Positions 42,391 to 52,230 of a stretch of DNA of 64,000 nucleotides are shown in pieces; the first letter of the stretch is position 1; each line of letters begins with the position of its first letter. Source of the DNA: Paraburkholderia sp. (GTDB lineage: Bacteria > Pseudomonadota > Gammaproteobacteria > Burkholderiales > Burkholderiaceae); NCBI RefSeq assembly GCF_024281035.1, contig NZ_JAMXLH010000008.1:1-64000 (forward strand), read 5' to 3'. Under the pieces are notes generated by a model. It made no database searches and was not told the origin of the DNA. It saw nothing but the letters and a program-made list of their open reading frames with translations. The translations under genes and the position numbers were made by a program.

Positions 42391-42430
42391 TGACGGTATA
42401 CGAGCCGCAGAAAGCGGTCGTATACCGTCA
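42391..42430. terminator. Long near-perfect hairpin
   Basis: TGACGGTATACGA and TCGTATACCGTCA are perfect 13-bp arms; inside them CCGC and GCGG add four pairs with one bulged G and an AGAAA loop. There is no T-run on either strand, so it may be a factor-assisted terminator, an RNA stabiliser or a protein-binding palindrome. Confidence 0.6.
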
Positions 42431-42506
42431 GAAATATCGTCGCAAAGTCGAAGTTGCGGCGAATTTGGGCGAGACGATAGCAAACTGCCAATCCGCTAAA
42501 GCCGAA

Positions 42507-43142
42507 TTACTTCACGGGCTTGGCGGCGTCCTGAGAAGTGCTGAGCATCCTTTCCACATACCGCGCAATCAGGTCGATCTCCAGATTCACCTTCGAACCG
42601 GCCTGCAAATGCCGGAGCGTCGTCACCTCGACGGTGTGCGGAATCAGGTTGATCGAGAATTCACAGCCGTCCGCGCGGTCGTCGACCGAGTTCACGGTGA
42701 GGCTCACGCCATTGATCGTCACCGAGCCCTTGTATGCGAGGTAGCGGCCGACATCGGCGGGCGCGAGGATGCGAAGTTCATGCGACTCGCCCACCGGCGC
42801 AAAGCGCGTAACGGTGCCGAGGCCATCCACGTGGCCCGACACGATGTGCCCGCCGAGGCGGTCGTGCGCGTGCAACGCCTTTTCGAGGTTCACGTCGCCG
42901 GTCGCGGCGAGGCCCACGGTGTGGTTCAGGCTTTCGCGCGAGACTTCGACGTCGAAGCGCGTTGCCGACTTTTCGATCACGGTCATGCACGCGCCCTGGA
43001 TCGCGATGCTGTCGCCGATCTGCACGTCGTCGAGATCGAGGCTGCCCGCATCGACGGTGAGGCGCACGCCCGCGTCAGCACCGGCGCCGAGCGGCTTGAT
43101 CGATTCGATGCGGCCCACCGCCGCGACGATTCCGGTAAACAT
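42507..43142 (-). CDS. ribE: Riboflavin synthase, alpha subunit
   Basis: This 211-residue enzyme forms riboflavin by dismutation of two lumazine molecules. It starts MFTGIVAAVG and has two lumazine-binding repeats, each with a GDSIA(I)QGACMTV- or KGSVTINGVSLTV-type motif. It lies 45 bases downstream of ribD and is probably co-transcribed with it. The gene symbol ribE here means the alpha-type synthase (ribC in E. coli usage). Confidence 0.95.
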   Translation of the reverse strand: MFTGIVAAVGRIESIKPLGAGADAGVRLTVDAGSLDLDDVQIGDSIAIQGACMTVIEKSATRFDVEVSRESLNHTVGLAATGDVNLEKALHAHDRLGGHIVSGHVDGLGTVTRFAPVGESHELRILAPADVGRYLAYKGSVTINGVSLTVNSVDDRADGCEFSINLIPHTVEVTTLRHLQAGSKVNLEIDLIARYVERMLSTSQDAAKPVK

Positions 43143-43187
43143 CGTGCTGTTCCTTGTGTTCGTTTCGTGAGTGAGATGCGCGGCGGC

Positions 43188-44327
43188 TTACGGCGCATCC
43201 GCCTGCAGGTTCTCGCCGCGCACCACGCGCGCGAGGATGCGTAGATCGTCGCCGATGCGCTCGACCGCATGGAAGGTCAGGCGCGTGCGCTCGTCGAGGC
43301 TCTCCGGCGCGGCGATGTCGATCATGCCGAGCGCGTCGGTGCCGAGCAGCGACGGCGCGACGTAGAGCAACAACTCGTCCACGCAGCCCTCGCGGAGCAG
43401 CGAGCCGTTGAGCTTGTTGCCCGCCTCGACGTGAAGTTCGTTCACGCCGCGCGCCGCCAGTTCGGTCAGCATCGCGGGCAAATCGACCTTGCCGTGTCCG
43501 TTGCCGAGCGCCACCAGTTCGGCGCCACGCGCACGCAGTGCTTCGGCTCGCTCGGCATTGCGATCGTCGAGCGAAGCGCAAAACACGAGTGTCGGTGCGC
43601 CAGCGAGAATCTGCGCTTCGGGCGACACTTCGAGCCTGCTGTCGACCAGGATGCGCTTTGGCTGGCGCGGCGTGTCGACCGCGCGCACGGTCAGGCGCGG
43701 ATCGTCTTCCTTGACGGTGCCGATGCCCGTGAGAATCGCCGACGCGCGCGCGCGCCACGCGTGGCCGTCCGCGCGCGCTTCGGCGCCCGTGATCCACTGG
43801 CTCACGCCGGAGGGCAGGCCCGTGCGGCCGTCGAGCGACGCCGCGATCTTCATGCGCACCCACGGGCGCTTTCTCGTCATGCGCGAGACGAAGCCGATGT
43901 TCATCTCGCGCGCTTCATTCGCGAGCAGCCCGCAGCGCACGTCGATGCCCGCGTCGCGCAGCATCGTGAGGCCGCGCCCCGATACGAGCGGATTCGGGTC
44001 TTCCATCGCCGCGATCACGCGCGCGACCTTCGCTTCGATGAGCGCGCCCGCGCAGGGCGGCGTGCGGCCGAAGTGACTGCACGGTTCGAGCGTCACATAG
44101 GCCGTTGCGCCGCGCAGTTCATGGCCGCGCGCGCGCGCGTCCTTCATCGCCTGGATTTCGGCGTGGTCCTGGCCGGCCGGCTGCGTGAAGCCTTCGCCGA
44201 TCGCCACGCCGTCCTTCACCAGCACACAGCCGACGCGGGGATTCGGATCGGTCGTGTAAAGGCCGCGCGCCGCGAGGGCGAGCGCGCGCTCCATATGGAC
44301 GAAATCGGTTTGCGAGAACATCGTCAT
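43188..44327 (-). CDS. ribD: Bifunctional diaminohydroxyphosphoribosylaminopyrimidine deaminase / reductase
   Basis: This 379-residue protein catalyses two successive steps of riboflavin synthesis. The N-terminal zinc deaminase has DHAEIQAM (His-Ala-Glu) and TLEPCSHFGRTPPC. The C-terminal reductase starts about residue 150 (RMKIAASLDGRTGLPSG) and has the DSRLEVSP strand. The start at 44327 (ATG ACG ATG) is used; the second ATG two codons on is equally possible. The gene is downstream of hemL and transcribed in the same direction. Confidence 0.93.
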   Translation of the reverse strand: MTMFSQTDFVHMERALALAARGLYTTDPNPRVGCVLVKDGVAIGEGFTQPAGQDHAEIQAMKDARARGHELRGATAYVTLEPCSHFGRTPPCAGALIEAKVARVIAAMEDPNPLVSGRGLTMLRDAGIDVRCGLLANEAREMNIGFVSRMTRKRPWVRMKIAASLDGRTGLPSGVSQWITGAEARADGHAWRARASAILTGIGTVKEDDPRLTVRAVDTPRQPKRILVDSRLEVSPEAQILAGAPTLVFCASLDDRNAERAEALRARGAELVALGNGHGKVDLPAMLTELAARGVNELHVEAGNKLNGSLLREGCVDELLLYVAPSLLGTDALGMIDIAAPESLDERTRLTFHAVERIGDDLRILARVVRGENLQADAP

Positions 44328-44400
44328 GCACTTCTGAGCAACGGTTCGGGTGAGCCGGGCGAGGTGCCCGGCGCTCTCTCGGGGCGTGCGTCGCGCGCGT

Positions 44401-45690
44401 TTATGCTTCGGCGAACGCGCGGCGTGCGGCGGCGATGGTCTCGTCGATGATCGCGTCGTCGTGCTTGATCGACACGAAGCCCGCTTCATAAGCCGACGGC
44501 GCGAAGTACACGCCCGCGTCCAGCATCTGGTGGAAGAAGCGGTTAAAGCGCGAGACATCGCTCTTCGTGACTTCGGCGAAGCTCGTCGGGACCTTCTCGG
44601 CGAAGTAGAGGCCGAACATGCCGCCCACGGAATCGGCGACGAACGGCACTTTCGCTTCGTGTGCCGCCTCGGTGAGGCCCTGCGCGAGACGCGCGGTCTG
44701 CGCCGTGAGGCGATCGTAGAAGCCGGGCGCCTGGATCAGCTGCAGCATCTTGAGACCGGCTGCGACCGCGACAGGATTGCCCGAGAGCGTGCCCGCCTGG
44801 TACACGGTGCCGTTCGGCGCGAGGTGATCCATGATCTCGCGACGGCCGCCGAACGCCGCTGCGGGCATGCCGCCGCCGATCACCTTGCCGAGACACACCA
44901 TGTCGGCCTCGATGCCGTAGAGCGCCTGCGCGCCTTTGAGGCCCACGCGGAAGCCGCACATCACTTCGTCGAAAATCAGCACGGCGCCGTGCTTAGTGCA
45001 CAGGCTGCGCAGTGCGCCGATGAATGCCGGCGAGGCCTTCACGAGATTCATGTTGCCCGCGACGGGCTCGATGATCACGGCGGCGATTTCGTCGCCGAAC
45101 GCCTTGAACGCTTCTTCGAGCGCCGCGACGTTGTTGTACTCGAGCACGGTGGTGTGCTTCGCGATGTCGACGGGCACGCCCGCCGACGTCGGGTTGCCGA
45201 ACGTGAGCAGGCCCGAGCCGGCCTTCACGAGCAGGCTGTCGGCGTGGCCGTGGTAGCAGCCTTCGAACTTCACGATGCGGTCGCGCTTCGTGAAGCCGCG
45301 CGCGAGACGCAGCGCACTCATGGTCGCTTCGGTGCCGCTCGACACCATGCGCACCTGTTCCATCGACGGCACGATCTTGCAGATTTCCTCGGCGATCTCG
45401 ATCTCGGCCTCGGTCGGCGCGCCGAACGAGAAGCCCTTCGAGAGCACGCGCTGCACGGCGTCGAGCACTTCGGGATGGACGTGGCCGAGGATCATCGGGC
45501 CCCACGAGCCGATGTAATCGATATAGCGCCGGCCGTCGGCATCCCAGAAGTACGGCCCTTCGGCGCGTTCGACGAAGCGCGGCGTGCCGCCGACCGAGCG
45601 GAAGGCGCGTACGGGCGAGTTGACGCCGCCGGGAATGGTTTGCTGCGCGCGTTCGAAGAGGGCCTGGTTCCTGGACTGAGTGTTGGACAT
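44401..45690 (-). CDS. hemL: Glutamate-1-semialdehyde 2,1-aminomutase
   Basis: This 429-residue PLP enzyme makes 5-aminolevulinate from glutamate-1-semialdehyde in the C5 heme pathway. Motifs: GVNSPVRAF near the N terminus, the PLP Lys in [15 protein letters not shown], and [16 protein letters not shown]. Length and motifs are those of true HemL. It lies 73 bases upstream of ribD; the two may be co-transcribed, both being cofactor pathways. Confidence 0.96.
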   Translation of the reverse strand: MSNTQSRNQALFERAQQTIPGGVNSPVRAFRSVGGTPRFVERAEGPYFWDADGRRYIDYIGSWGPMILGHVHPEVLDAVQRVLSKGFSFGAPTEAEIEIAEEICKIVPSMEQVRMVSSGTEATMSALRLARGFTKRDRIVKFEGCYHGHADSLLVKAGSGLLTFGNPTSAGVPVDIAKHTTVLEYNNVAALEEAFKAFGDEIAAVIIEPVAGNMNLVKASPAFIGALRSLCTKHGAVLIFDEVMCGFRVGLKGAQALYGIEADMVCLGKVIGGGMPAAAFGGRREIMDHLAPNGTVYQAGTLSGNPVAVAAGLKMLQLIQAPGFYDRLTAQTARLAQGLTEAAHEAKVPFVADSVGGMFGLYFAEKVPTSFAEVTKSDVSRFNRFFHQMLDAGVYFAPSAYEAGFVSIKHDDAIIDETIAAARRAFAEA

Positions 45691-46127
45691 GAGTGCTGAA
45701 CCTGCGTGAGTGATGTGGCGCGCGGCGTACGATCTCGCGCCGCGTAGGGGTAATCTGGCGAAATTGTACCGGACTCGCGGGGATAGGTCCGGGGTGCAGG
45801 TTGCCGCGGCAGCCGCGCGCGCCGCGCCGGCGCAAAAGCGGCCAGCCGGGTCCGAGGGCGGTTGGGCGAGGCGCTACGTCGCGACGAAACCAGCCACAAA
45901 AGCCGCCACAAGAGCTGCCGTTACGGACGATTTTTCCGGTTTTGGAGCCGTTTTCGCGGCTCTTTTTGCAGCGCTAAAGACCCGAGCCTGCCTCGGGTAC
46001 AATGACTCGCTCCGATGCCGCGCGCGCCACCCGCGCTGCGGCTCATGACCGATACGGCCGCGGCTTGACGCTGCTCGAACGCACGCGGCCCGTTTCTGCC
46101 CGTTTTTGCCCGTTCCCGCCCATTTCC
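45691..46127. other. Intergenic region between hemL and the MFS gene
   Basis: There is no convincing gene. CCCGAG/CTCGGG forms a small hairpin at about 45979-45995 just before a TACAAT -10-like element, and the repeated word CCCGTTTCTGCCCGTTTTTG lies close to the MFS start. It probably holds divergent promoters. Confidence 0.4.
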
Positions 46128-47363
46128 ATGCCTCATTCGCCACGCCGCCGGCCTGATATCCGGCTGATTCTGCTGCTCGGCGCGCTCGCGGCCTGCGGCC
46201 CGCTCGCCACCGACATGTACCTGCCGAGCCTGCCGAGCATCGCGCAGACGTTCGGCGTATCGGCAGCCGCGGCGTCCGCGACCCTCACGAGCTTCATGGC
46301 TGGTTTTTCGGTCGGCATGCTGCTTTACGGCCCGGTGTCCGATGCCTATGGCCGCCGGCCGGTGCTGCTGGGCGGCATCGCGCTCTTCACCGTGGCGAGC
46401 ATCGCGTGCTGGCTGTCGTTCTCCATCGGCGAGCTGGTGATCGTGCGCTTTTTGCAGGCGCTCGGCGCGGGTGCGGCGTCGGTGCTCGCGCGCGCCATCG
46501 CCCGCGATGCACACGATCCATCCGATGCCGCCAGGGTGCTTTCGATGGTCGCCATCGTCACGTCGATCGGGCCGCTGCTCGCGCCGCTGATCGGCGGGCA
46601 GTTGCTGCTGCTTGGCGGCTGGCGCGTCGTCTTCGTTGCGCTCACGCTGTTTGGCCTCGCGTGCGCCGTCGCGGCCTGGCTGCGCGTGCCCGAGACCTGG
46701 CCGGCCGAAAAGCGCGAAAGCGCGGCGGTGTTGCGCTCGTTCGCCGCCTATGGGCGCCTGCTGCGCGATCCGCTCGTGTGGGGGCACATGCTGTGCGGCG
46801 GCATGGCGTTCGCGTCGATGTTCACCTATATCTCCGCCACGCCGTTCGTCTACATCGAGTATTTCCACGTTTCGCCGCAGCACTACGGGCTTTTCTTCGG
46901 CGTGAACGTGTTCGGCATCATGCTCGGCAACGTTCTGAATACCCGGTTCGTCGGGCGGCTCGGCGTGCTGCGCATGGTGTCGATGGCGTCGACGCTCAGT
47001 TGCGTCGCGTCGCTGTTCGTCGCGCTGATGTGCCTGACCGGGTGGGGCGGGCTGTGGTCGATCGTGTTCGGGCTGTTCTTCGTGGTGAGCGTGGTGGGCG
47101 TGCTCGGCGCGAATTGCGCGACCGACCTGATGCACCGCTATCCGATGAACGCAGGCGCGGCGGCGGCCGTGTTCGGCGCGGCGCAGCTTGGCCTCGGCGC
47201 GCTCGCGAGCGCCGTGGTCGGCATGTTTCCCGGCGTCTCGCCGTTCGGCATGGGCGTCACGATCGGCGCGTGCGGCGTGCTGGCCTACGTCGGGCGCATG
47301 CTCGTGGTGCGCTGGCACGGGCATCCCGCGCCGGGTCAGGCGCGGCAGCCCGCTTCGACGTAA
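46128..47363 (+). CDS. Bcr/CflA family MFS drug exporter
   Basis: This 411-residue proton-driven exporter has twelve hydrophobic segments. The Bcr/CflA signature ATDMYLPSLP lies near residue 25, and the MFS motif A variant GPVSDAYGRRPVLLGG in the loop after helix 2. Relatives export bicyclomycin, chloramphenicol or other drugs; the substrate is not known. The start at 46128 is chosen because it sets the first helix correctly; the longer frame is shadow. Confidence 0.88.
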   Translation: MPHSPRRRPDIRLILLLGALAACGPLATDMYLPSLPSIAQTFGVSAAAASATLTSFMAGFSVGMLLYGPVSDAYGRRPVLLGGIALFTVASIACWLSFSIGELVIVRFLQALGAGAASVLARAIARDAHDPSDAARVLSMVAIVTSIGPLLAPLIGGQLLLLGGWRVVFVALTLFGLACAVAAWLRVPETWPAEKRESAAVLRSFAAYGRLLRDPLVWGHMLCGGMAFASMFTYISATPFVYIEYFHVSPQHYGLFFGVNVFGIMLGNVLNTRFVGRLGVLRMVSMASTLSCVASLFVALMCLTGWGGLWSIVFGLFFVVSVVGVLGANCATDLMHRYPMNAGAAAAVFGAAQLGLGALASAVVGMFPGVSPFGMGVTIGACGVLAYVGRMLVVRWHGHPAPGQARQPAST

Positions 47364-47392
47364 GCGAAGCGGGCAGCGGCAGCCGCCATGAA

Positions 47393-47418
47393 AAATGGGA
47401 CGCCTCGGCGTCCCATTT
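47393..47418. terminator. Bidirectional terminator between the MFS gene and the glk gene
   Basis: AAATGGGACGCC and GGCGTCCCATTT pair with a 2-base loop, followed by CTTT on the plus strand and flanked by AAAA on the other side. A second hairpin (CCCGCTTCG/CGAAGCGGG) precedes it at 47350-47372. Confidence 0.8.
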
Positions 47419-47466
47419 CTTTGCACATGCGGTTGCGCGCGCAAGCGGTGCGCGTGCAGGCCGCAA

Positions 47467-49383
47467 TCAGTCGCGCGCGGTCGACGACGCTCCGTGGCTG
47501 AGCCAGTCGAGCACGGCCGACGCATCGTCGTCGGCCTGTGCGCGCACGCGTTCCATCGCGTCGTGCATGTCGCCTTCCGAAGACGCGCGGCGGATCGCGA
47601 CGCCCACCGCGAGAATGTCGATCATCAGCAGATGCAGGATGCGCGAGATCATCGAAAGCTGCGACTCGCGCATTTCGATGTGATCGGTTTCGAGCGCAAC
47701 GTTCGCGCGGCGCGCGAGCGGCGTGTTGCTCGACGTGATGGCGATCACCTTCGCGCCGGCCTGCATCGCGACGTCGAGTACGCGCAGCAGCTCGGGCGCG
47801 CGGCCCGATTTCGACACGGCCACGATCACGTCGCCCTTGCCGAGCAGCGCCGCCGAGGCCGCCTGCATGTACAGGTCGCCGTAGGCGATGGTCGGAATGC
47901 CGAAGCGGAAGAACTTGTAATGCGCGTCCTGCGCGACGATGTGCGAATTGCCGAGCCCGTAGAACTCGATGCGGCGCGCGCCGTTGAGCAACGAGATAGC
48001 CTCTTCGACGTGCTCGAAGTTCAGGTGCTCGCGCAGCTGCAGAATCGCCGAGACCGTGTTGTCGAGCACCTTCGCGCCGAAGTCGGTCGCCGCGTCGCCC
48101 AGATGCACCTGGCTGTGGCTTACGGGAATCGTGCCCGTGAGGCCGGTCGCGAGCTTGAGCTTGAAGTCGGAGAGCCCCTGGCAGCCGAGCGAGCGGCAAA
48201 AGCGGATCACCGTCGGCTGGCTCACGTCGGCCTTGCGCGCGATGTCGACGATCGGATCGTTGATGATCGAGCGCGGATGGTTGAGCGCGAGGTCGGCCAC
48301 GCGGCGCTCGGCGGGCGTGAGCGCGTCGCGCATCTGGCGGATGCGCTCGAAGACGGCCGACGAGCCGCCGCCCGCGCGGTTCGACAACTGCTCGGCGAGG
48401 ATCGCGGAGACGCCGAGGAACGCCGGATATTCGGCGGTGATGACGTAGGTGGGGACATTCGCGAGATACGCGTCGAAGCGCCCTTTGGCCTCGAAGCGCT
48501 GGCGAAACGACGAGCGCGTGAACAACTCGCCAAGTCGCGGCACGACGCCGCCGCCGATATAGATGCCGCCGAGCGCGCCGAGCGTCATTGCGATGTTGCC
48601 CGCGAAGCTGCCGAGAATGCCGCAGAAGCATTCGACGGCTTCCTGCGCGAGCGCTTCGCCTTCGTGGGCGCGCTTCGCGACCTCGGCCGGATCGAGGTTG
48701 GCGACGACGCGCTTTTTGTCGCGCGCGGCGAGCGCACGATAGATCAGCTCGAGCCCCGGGCCCGCGCACACGCGCTCGAACGAGACGTGCGGCCACTTCT
48801 TGCGGGCGAACTGCAACACGAGGTCTTCGCGCTCGTCCTGCGGCGAGAAGCTCGCGTGGCCGCCTTCGCTGCCGAGCGCGATCCAGCGGTCGTCGGCGGG
48901 AATCAGGCCCGAGACGCCGAGACCCGTGCCCGGCCCGAGCAGGCCGATCACGCTGTTCTGGCGGCGCGTGCCGCCGCCCACCTGCATGCGCTGGGTGTCG
49001 GTGAGGCCAGGCAGCGCCATGGCGAGCGCGGTGAAGTCGTTCACGACCAGCAGCGTGTCGAAGCCGAGCGCGCGGCGCGTGGCCTCGATCGAGAAGGTCC
49101 AGTCGTGATTGGTCATGCGCACCTGGTCGCCGTCGACCGGGTTCGCAATCGCGATCGCCGCGTGATTCACGCGGCCGATCTTCACGTCGGCCAGGTACTG
49201 CTCGATCACTTGCGCGACGCCAGGATACTCGGCGCACGGATACACGCGCACCTGACCGATTTCGCCCGTGCCGGTTTCGAGCGCGAAACGCGCGTTGGTT
49301 CCGCCGATATCGGCGAGGAGCCTCGGTCCGTCGGCGTGCTGGCCCGCGGACGGGCCAGCTTTGTTAGGCACACCAGTAGACAT
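47467..49383 (-). CDS. glk: Glucokinase fused to a HexR/RpiR-type regulator
   Basis: This is a 638-residue bifunctional protein. Residues 1-335 are a ROK-unrelated, E. coli-type glucokinase: [12 protein letters not shown] (phosphate loop), [10 protein letters not shown] (catalytic Asp), [11 protein letters not shown] and [10 protein letters not shown]. Residues about 355-430 are an RpiR HTH with [18 protein letters not shown], and about 470-610 an SIS sugar-isomerase domain ([12 protein letters not shown]). The SIS part normally binds a sugar phosphate and controls DNA binding. The operon zwf-pgl-glk and the HexR box at 51737-51751 fit autoregulation. It overlaps pgl by 20 bases. Confidence 0.93.
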   Translation of the reverse strand: MSTGVPNKAGPSAGQHADGPRLLADIGGTNARFALETGTGEIGQVRVYPCAEYPGVAQVIEQYLADVKIGRVNHAAIAIANPVDGDQVRMTNHDWTFSIEATRRALGFDTLLVVNDFTALAMALPGLTDTQRMQVGGGTRRQNSVIGLLGPGTGLGVSGLIPADDRWIALGSEGGHASFSPQDEREDLVLQFARKKWPHVSFERVCAGPGLELIYRALAARDKKRVVANLDPAEVAKRAHEGEALAQEAVECFCGILGSFAGNIAMTLGALGGIYIGGGVVPRLGELFTRSSFRQRFEAKGRFDAYLANVPTYVITAEYPAFLGVSAILAEQLSNRAGGGSSAVFERIRQMRDALTPAERRVADLALNHPRSIINDPIVDIARKADVSQPTVIRFCRSLGCQGLSDFKLKLATGLTGTIPVSHSQVHLGDAATDFGAKVLDNTVSAILQLREHLNFEHVEEAISLLNGARRIEFYGLGNSHIVAQDAHYKFFRFGIPTIAYGDLYMQAASAALLGKGDVIVAVSKSGRAPELLRVLDVAMQAGAKVIAITSSNTPLARRANVALETDHIEMRESQLSMISRILHLLMIDILAVGVAIRRASSEGDMHDAMERVRAQADDDASAVLDWLSHGASSTARD

Positions 49384-50065
49384 CGAGTCTCACTCCCTTG
49401 TCGTTCGCCAATTTAGATATGGCGTTGTTCTGTTCGGCCGCGGCGGCCTGTTGCAAAACTTCAAGCTTACGTTGTCCCGCGATCAGCAGGAAGAGGCGAT
49501 CGATCTGGCGCAGCGCGCGCATCGACCACGACACGCGCGCATGCGGCGCCGCCTGCGGATGCACGGCGACGAACGGGCGTGCCGTCGTGATCGCCTCATG
49601 CCACTCGGGCGCGTCCGCGAAGATCGATGCCGTGTGGCCGTCCTCGCCCATGCCGAGCACGGCGACGTTGGGCAACAGGCGCTGCGGATCGGCGTTGAGC
49701 GCGGCGACGTGCGCATCGAGCGTGGCGGACACGTCCACGAGTGGCAGGAAACGTGCGAGCGCGGCCTCGTTTTTCAGCAGTGTCTCGCGCACGAGGCGCG
49801 CGTTGCTGGCGGGATCGGATTCCGGCACCCAACGGTCGTCGACGAGCGTGACGTCGGTGCGGGCCCAGTCGAAGCGATGCGTCGACAGCGCCTCGAGGAA
49901 CGGGCGCGGGCTCGTGCCGCCGGAGACGGCGAGCGTCGCCCGGCGCGTGCCGGTGCCGGGGGCGGCCTGCTGAGCGGCGAGCGACGCATGTAGCGCATCG
50001 CCCACGGCTCGTGCCAGCGCGTCGGATTGGACGCGCGGGTCATCGAATACATGAAGCTCGATCAC
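49364..50065 (-). CDS. pgl: 6-phosphogluconolactonase
   Basis: This 233-residue enzyme hydrolyses 6-phosphogluconolactone to 6-phosphogluconate. Motifs: [16 protein letters not shown] and the [14 protein letters not shown] block of the NagB/DevB type, with [16 protein letters not shown]. It lies between zwf and the fused glucokinase in the same direction, 122 bases after zwf. It is one of the steps that feed the Entner-Doudoroff pathway. Confidence 0.94.
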   Translation of the reverse strand: MIELHVFDDPRVQSDALARAVGDALHASLAAQQAAPGTGTRRATLAVSGGTSPRPFLEALSTHRFDWARTDVTLVDDRWVPESDPASNARLVRETLLKNEAALARFLPLVDVSATLDAHVAALNADPQRLLPNVAVLGMGEDGHTASIFADAPEWHEAITTARPFVAVHPQAAPHARVSWSMRALRQIDRLFLLIAGQRKLEVLQQAAAAEQNNAISKLANDKGVRLDVYWCA

Positions 50066-50187
50066 TTCTCCTCCGTGCAGCTATTGCGGAGATCCTTGCG
50101 GATCTCGTGCATATTCCATCGGCCCATCAGCCCATCAGTCGTGTACGGGCGGCCGCGCGGCGCGTGGCCGCCGTCCTGCATCCAGCG

Positions 50188-51654
50188 TCAGTTTTCCTCT
50201 TCGAGCCAGCAGGTGCCATGCTGCGCGAGCATCGCGCCCGACGCGGCAGGCCCCCACGTGCCGGCCGCGTAGGGCTTCGGCGGACGCAGCGAGGCCGCCC
50301 ATTCGTTCAGGATCGGCTCGACCCATTTCCAGGCCGCTTCCTGCTCGTCGCGGCGCACGAAGAGCGCGAGCCGCCCGTGGATCACGTCGAGCAGCAGACG
50401 CTGATACGCCTCCATCTGGCCTTCGCGGAAGAACTGGTCGAACGCGAGATCGAGGTGCACGCTAGCGAGATTCATCCCTTCGCCCGGCTGTTTCGCGAGG
50501 CAGTAAAGACGAATGGTCTCATTCGGCTGCAGACGGATCACGAGGCGGTTCGCGCCGGGACGCAGTGCGGGCGCGCCGAGCGCCGAGTGCGGCACGGGGC
50601 GGAAGTTCACCACGATTTCCGCGACGCGGTCCGCGAGCCGCTTGCCGGTGCGCAGGAAAAACGGCACGCCGGCCCAGCGCCAGTTCTCGATCTCCACCTT
50701 GAGCGCGACGAAGGTCTCGGTGCGGCTGTCTTCCTTCACGCCCGGTTCGGTCGCGTAGGCCGGCACGGCCTGGCCGCGGATCACACCCGCATGATACTGG
50801 CCGCGCACCGCAACCTTGCTGATGTCGCGGGTATCGATGGGCTTGAGCGCGCGCAGCACGCGTAGCTTCTCGTCGCGCACCGAGTCGGAATCCATCGAGT
50901 GAGGCGGCTCCATGGCGACGATCGACAGCAGCTGCAACAGGTGATTTTGCACCATGTCGCGCAGCGCGCCCGTATTGTCGTAGAAGTCGCCGCGCGCCTC
51001 GACGCCGAGTTCCTCCGCGATGGTGATCTGGATGCTTTCCACCCATTCGCGGCGCCACAGCGGCTCGAAGAGCGCGTTGCCGAAGCGCAGCGCGAGCAGG
51101 TTCTGCACCGGCTCCTTGCCGAGGTAGTGATCGATCCGGTAGATCTGGCCTTCGGCGAAGATTTCACCGACAGCATCGTTGATCGCATTCGACGACTGAA
51201 GGTCGTAGCCAAGCGGCTTTTCCAGCACGATGCGCGCGTTGGTGTTCAACCCGACCGAGGCGAGCGCGCGGCAGATCGGCACGAACAGCGACGGGCCCGT
51301 CGCGAGATAGAACACGCGGATGCCCGGCAACGGCGCAATGGCGTCGCGCAGCGTCGTGAAATCTTCGGCGCGCGACAGGTCGAGCTTCACGTAGTCGATG
51401 CGGGTGAGAAAGCCGGCCCACGCGGCCTCGTCGAGACCGTTTTTCGAGACGTGCGGCCGCACATGCGCGTCGACCCACTGAAGGTACTGCGCGCGGTCGT
51501 CCTCTTGCCGCGCGACACATACGATCTTGCCCGACGCCGCGAGCATGCCTGAGCGATGCGCTTCATAGAGGGCGGGGAGGATCTTGCGCATCGACAGGTC
51601 GCCGGTGCCGCCGAAGAGAACGAACGTGAAGCCCGAATCGGTCTGGGATTGCAT
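50188..51654 (-). CDS. zwf: Glucose-6-phosphate dehydrogenase
   Basis: This protein has about 488 residues. It oxidises glucose-6-phosphate to the lactone with NAD(P). Motifs: GGTGDLSMRKILPAL (cofactor fold), RIDHYLGKEPVQN (active-site His and Lys), and the C-terminal Zwf domain. ATG 51654 is taken as the start, since GGAG lies just before it; a GTG four codons upstream is the alternative. It is the first gene of the operon zwf-pgl-glk, driven by a promoter at 51735-51762 that overlaps a HexR-like operator. Confidence 0.95.
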   Translation of the reverse strand: MQSQTDSGFTFVLFGGTGDLSMRKILPALYEAHRSGMLAASGKIVCVARQEDDRAQYLQWVDAHVRPHVSKNGLDEAAWAGFLTRIDYVKLDLSRAEDFTTLRDAIAPLPGIRVFYLATGPSLFVPICRALASVGLNTNARIVLEKPLGYDLQSSNAINDAVGEIFAEGQIYRIDHYLGKEPVQNLLALRFGNALFEPLWRREWVESIQITIAEELGVEARGDFYDNTGALRDMVQNHLLQLLSIVAMEPPHSMDSDSVRDEKLRVLRALKPIDTRDISKVAVRGQYHAGVIRGQAVPAYATEPGVKEDSRTETFVALKVEIENWRWAGVPFFLRTGKRLADRVAEIVVNFRPVPHSALGAPALRPGANRLVIRLQPNETIRLYCLAKQPGEGMNLASVHLDLAFDQFFREGQMEAYQRLLLDVIHGRLALFVRRDEQEAAWKWVEPILNEWAASLRPPKPYAAGTWGPAASGAMLAQHGTCWLEEEN

Positions 51655-51724
51655 AGTCTCCGTCACATTCCTGGGGGGCCGCTGCAGGGGGAAATCGGGC
51701 GGCCGTAGTTCGACAAAATTTTTT

Positions 51725-51753
51725 TTGACACTGAATTGTAGTTTAACTACAAT
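51725..51753 (+). promoter_or_regulatory. Promoter of the sugar transporter operon
   Basis: TTGACA, 17 bases, TACAAT: a near-consensus sigma-70 promoter. The -10 box is part of the right arm of the HexR palindrome. Confidence 0.75.
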
Positions 51754-51762
51754 TCAAATCAA
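51735..51762 (-). promoter_or_regulatory. Promoter of zwf-pgl-glk
   Basis: On the minus strand TTGATT, 16 bases, TACAAT. The -10 box is the other arm of the same palindrome, so the two divergent promoters overlap symmetrically. Confidence 0.65.
51737..51751. promoter_or_regulatory. HexR-type operator
   Basis: TGTAGTTTAACTACA is a perfect palindrome with one central base, extended to 23 bp (51733-51755). It matches the known HexR consensus TGTARTWWWACTACA. Both divergent -10 boxes lie in it. Confidence 0.8.
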
Positions 51763-52230
51763 GAGGTAACGTTCAATCGATGGAAAATGCATGCCGGAGC
51801 GCGGTATAAAGGCGCCACCGTCCCATGAATCCCCGGGCGGACGGAACATTCCTCATGGTAATGGACAATGAATTTGTCCACGTGAGCCGTGGTGGACGGG
51901 TCGCGATTCCGAGGGACGTTGGGCTGCTTTACGCGAGATGCGATGAGCGGCGCCTCGACCAGCTGCAGGTGCGGGCGATCCGCGCGTTGCCCGCCGGCCG
52001 GTGAGAATCAGAAAGAAGAGGAGACAGTCAGTTGCATTCCAAGCCACTCATCTCTTGAGCGTACAGCGGCCGTACACCGGCACGCGGCCCGCGCGCATCC
52101 AGCGAAAACGCATGCTCGCGCGGCACTCCGGCGCCCGACCGTCCAGTGTTTTGCCTGTTTGAACCACAACCGCACCCTGGCGACATCAGGGGCCAATCGT
52201 TTTTTTTCAGGTGTCTGGAGGAGATAAGCA
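51763..52230. other. Long leader upstream of the sugar-binding protein gene
   Basis: About 470 bases separate the HexR-controlled promoter from the ATG of the binding-protein gene. TGGACAA and TTGTCCA form a perfect 7-bp inverted repeat with a 5-base spacer (51862-51880). No gene is supported; an alternative promoter (GGTATAAAG near 51803) may shorten the leader. Confidence 0.45.

Noticed and set aside
47395..49416. 673-codon plus frame opposite glk-hexR
   Set aside because: Antisense shadow; Arg/Glu/Ala-rich with no domain.
51889..52227. 112-codon plus frame in the leader of the sugar-binding protein gene
   Set aside because: Cys/Arg/His-rich, no ribosome site, runs into the real ATG region.
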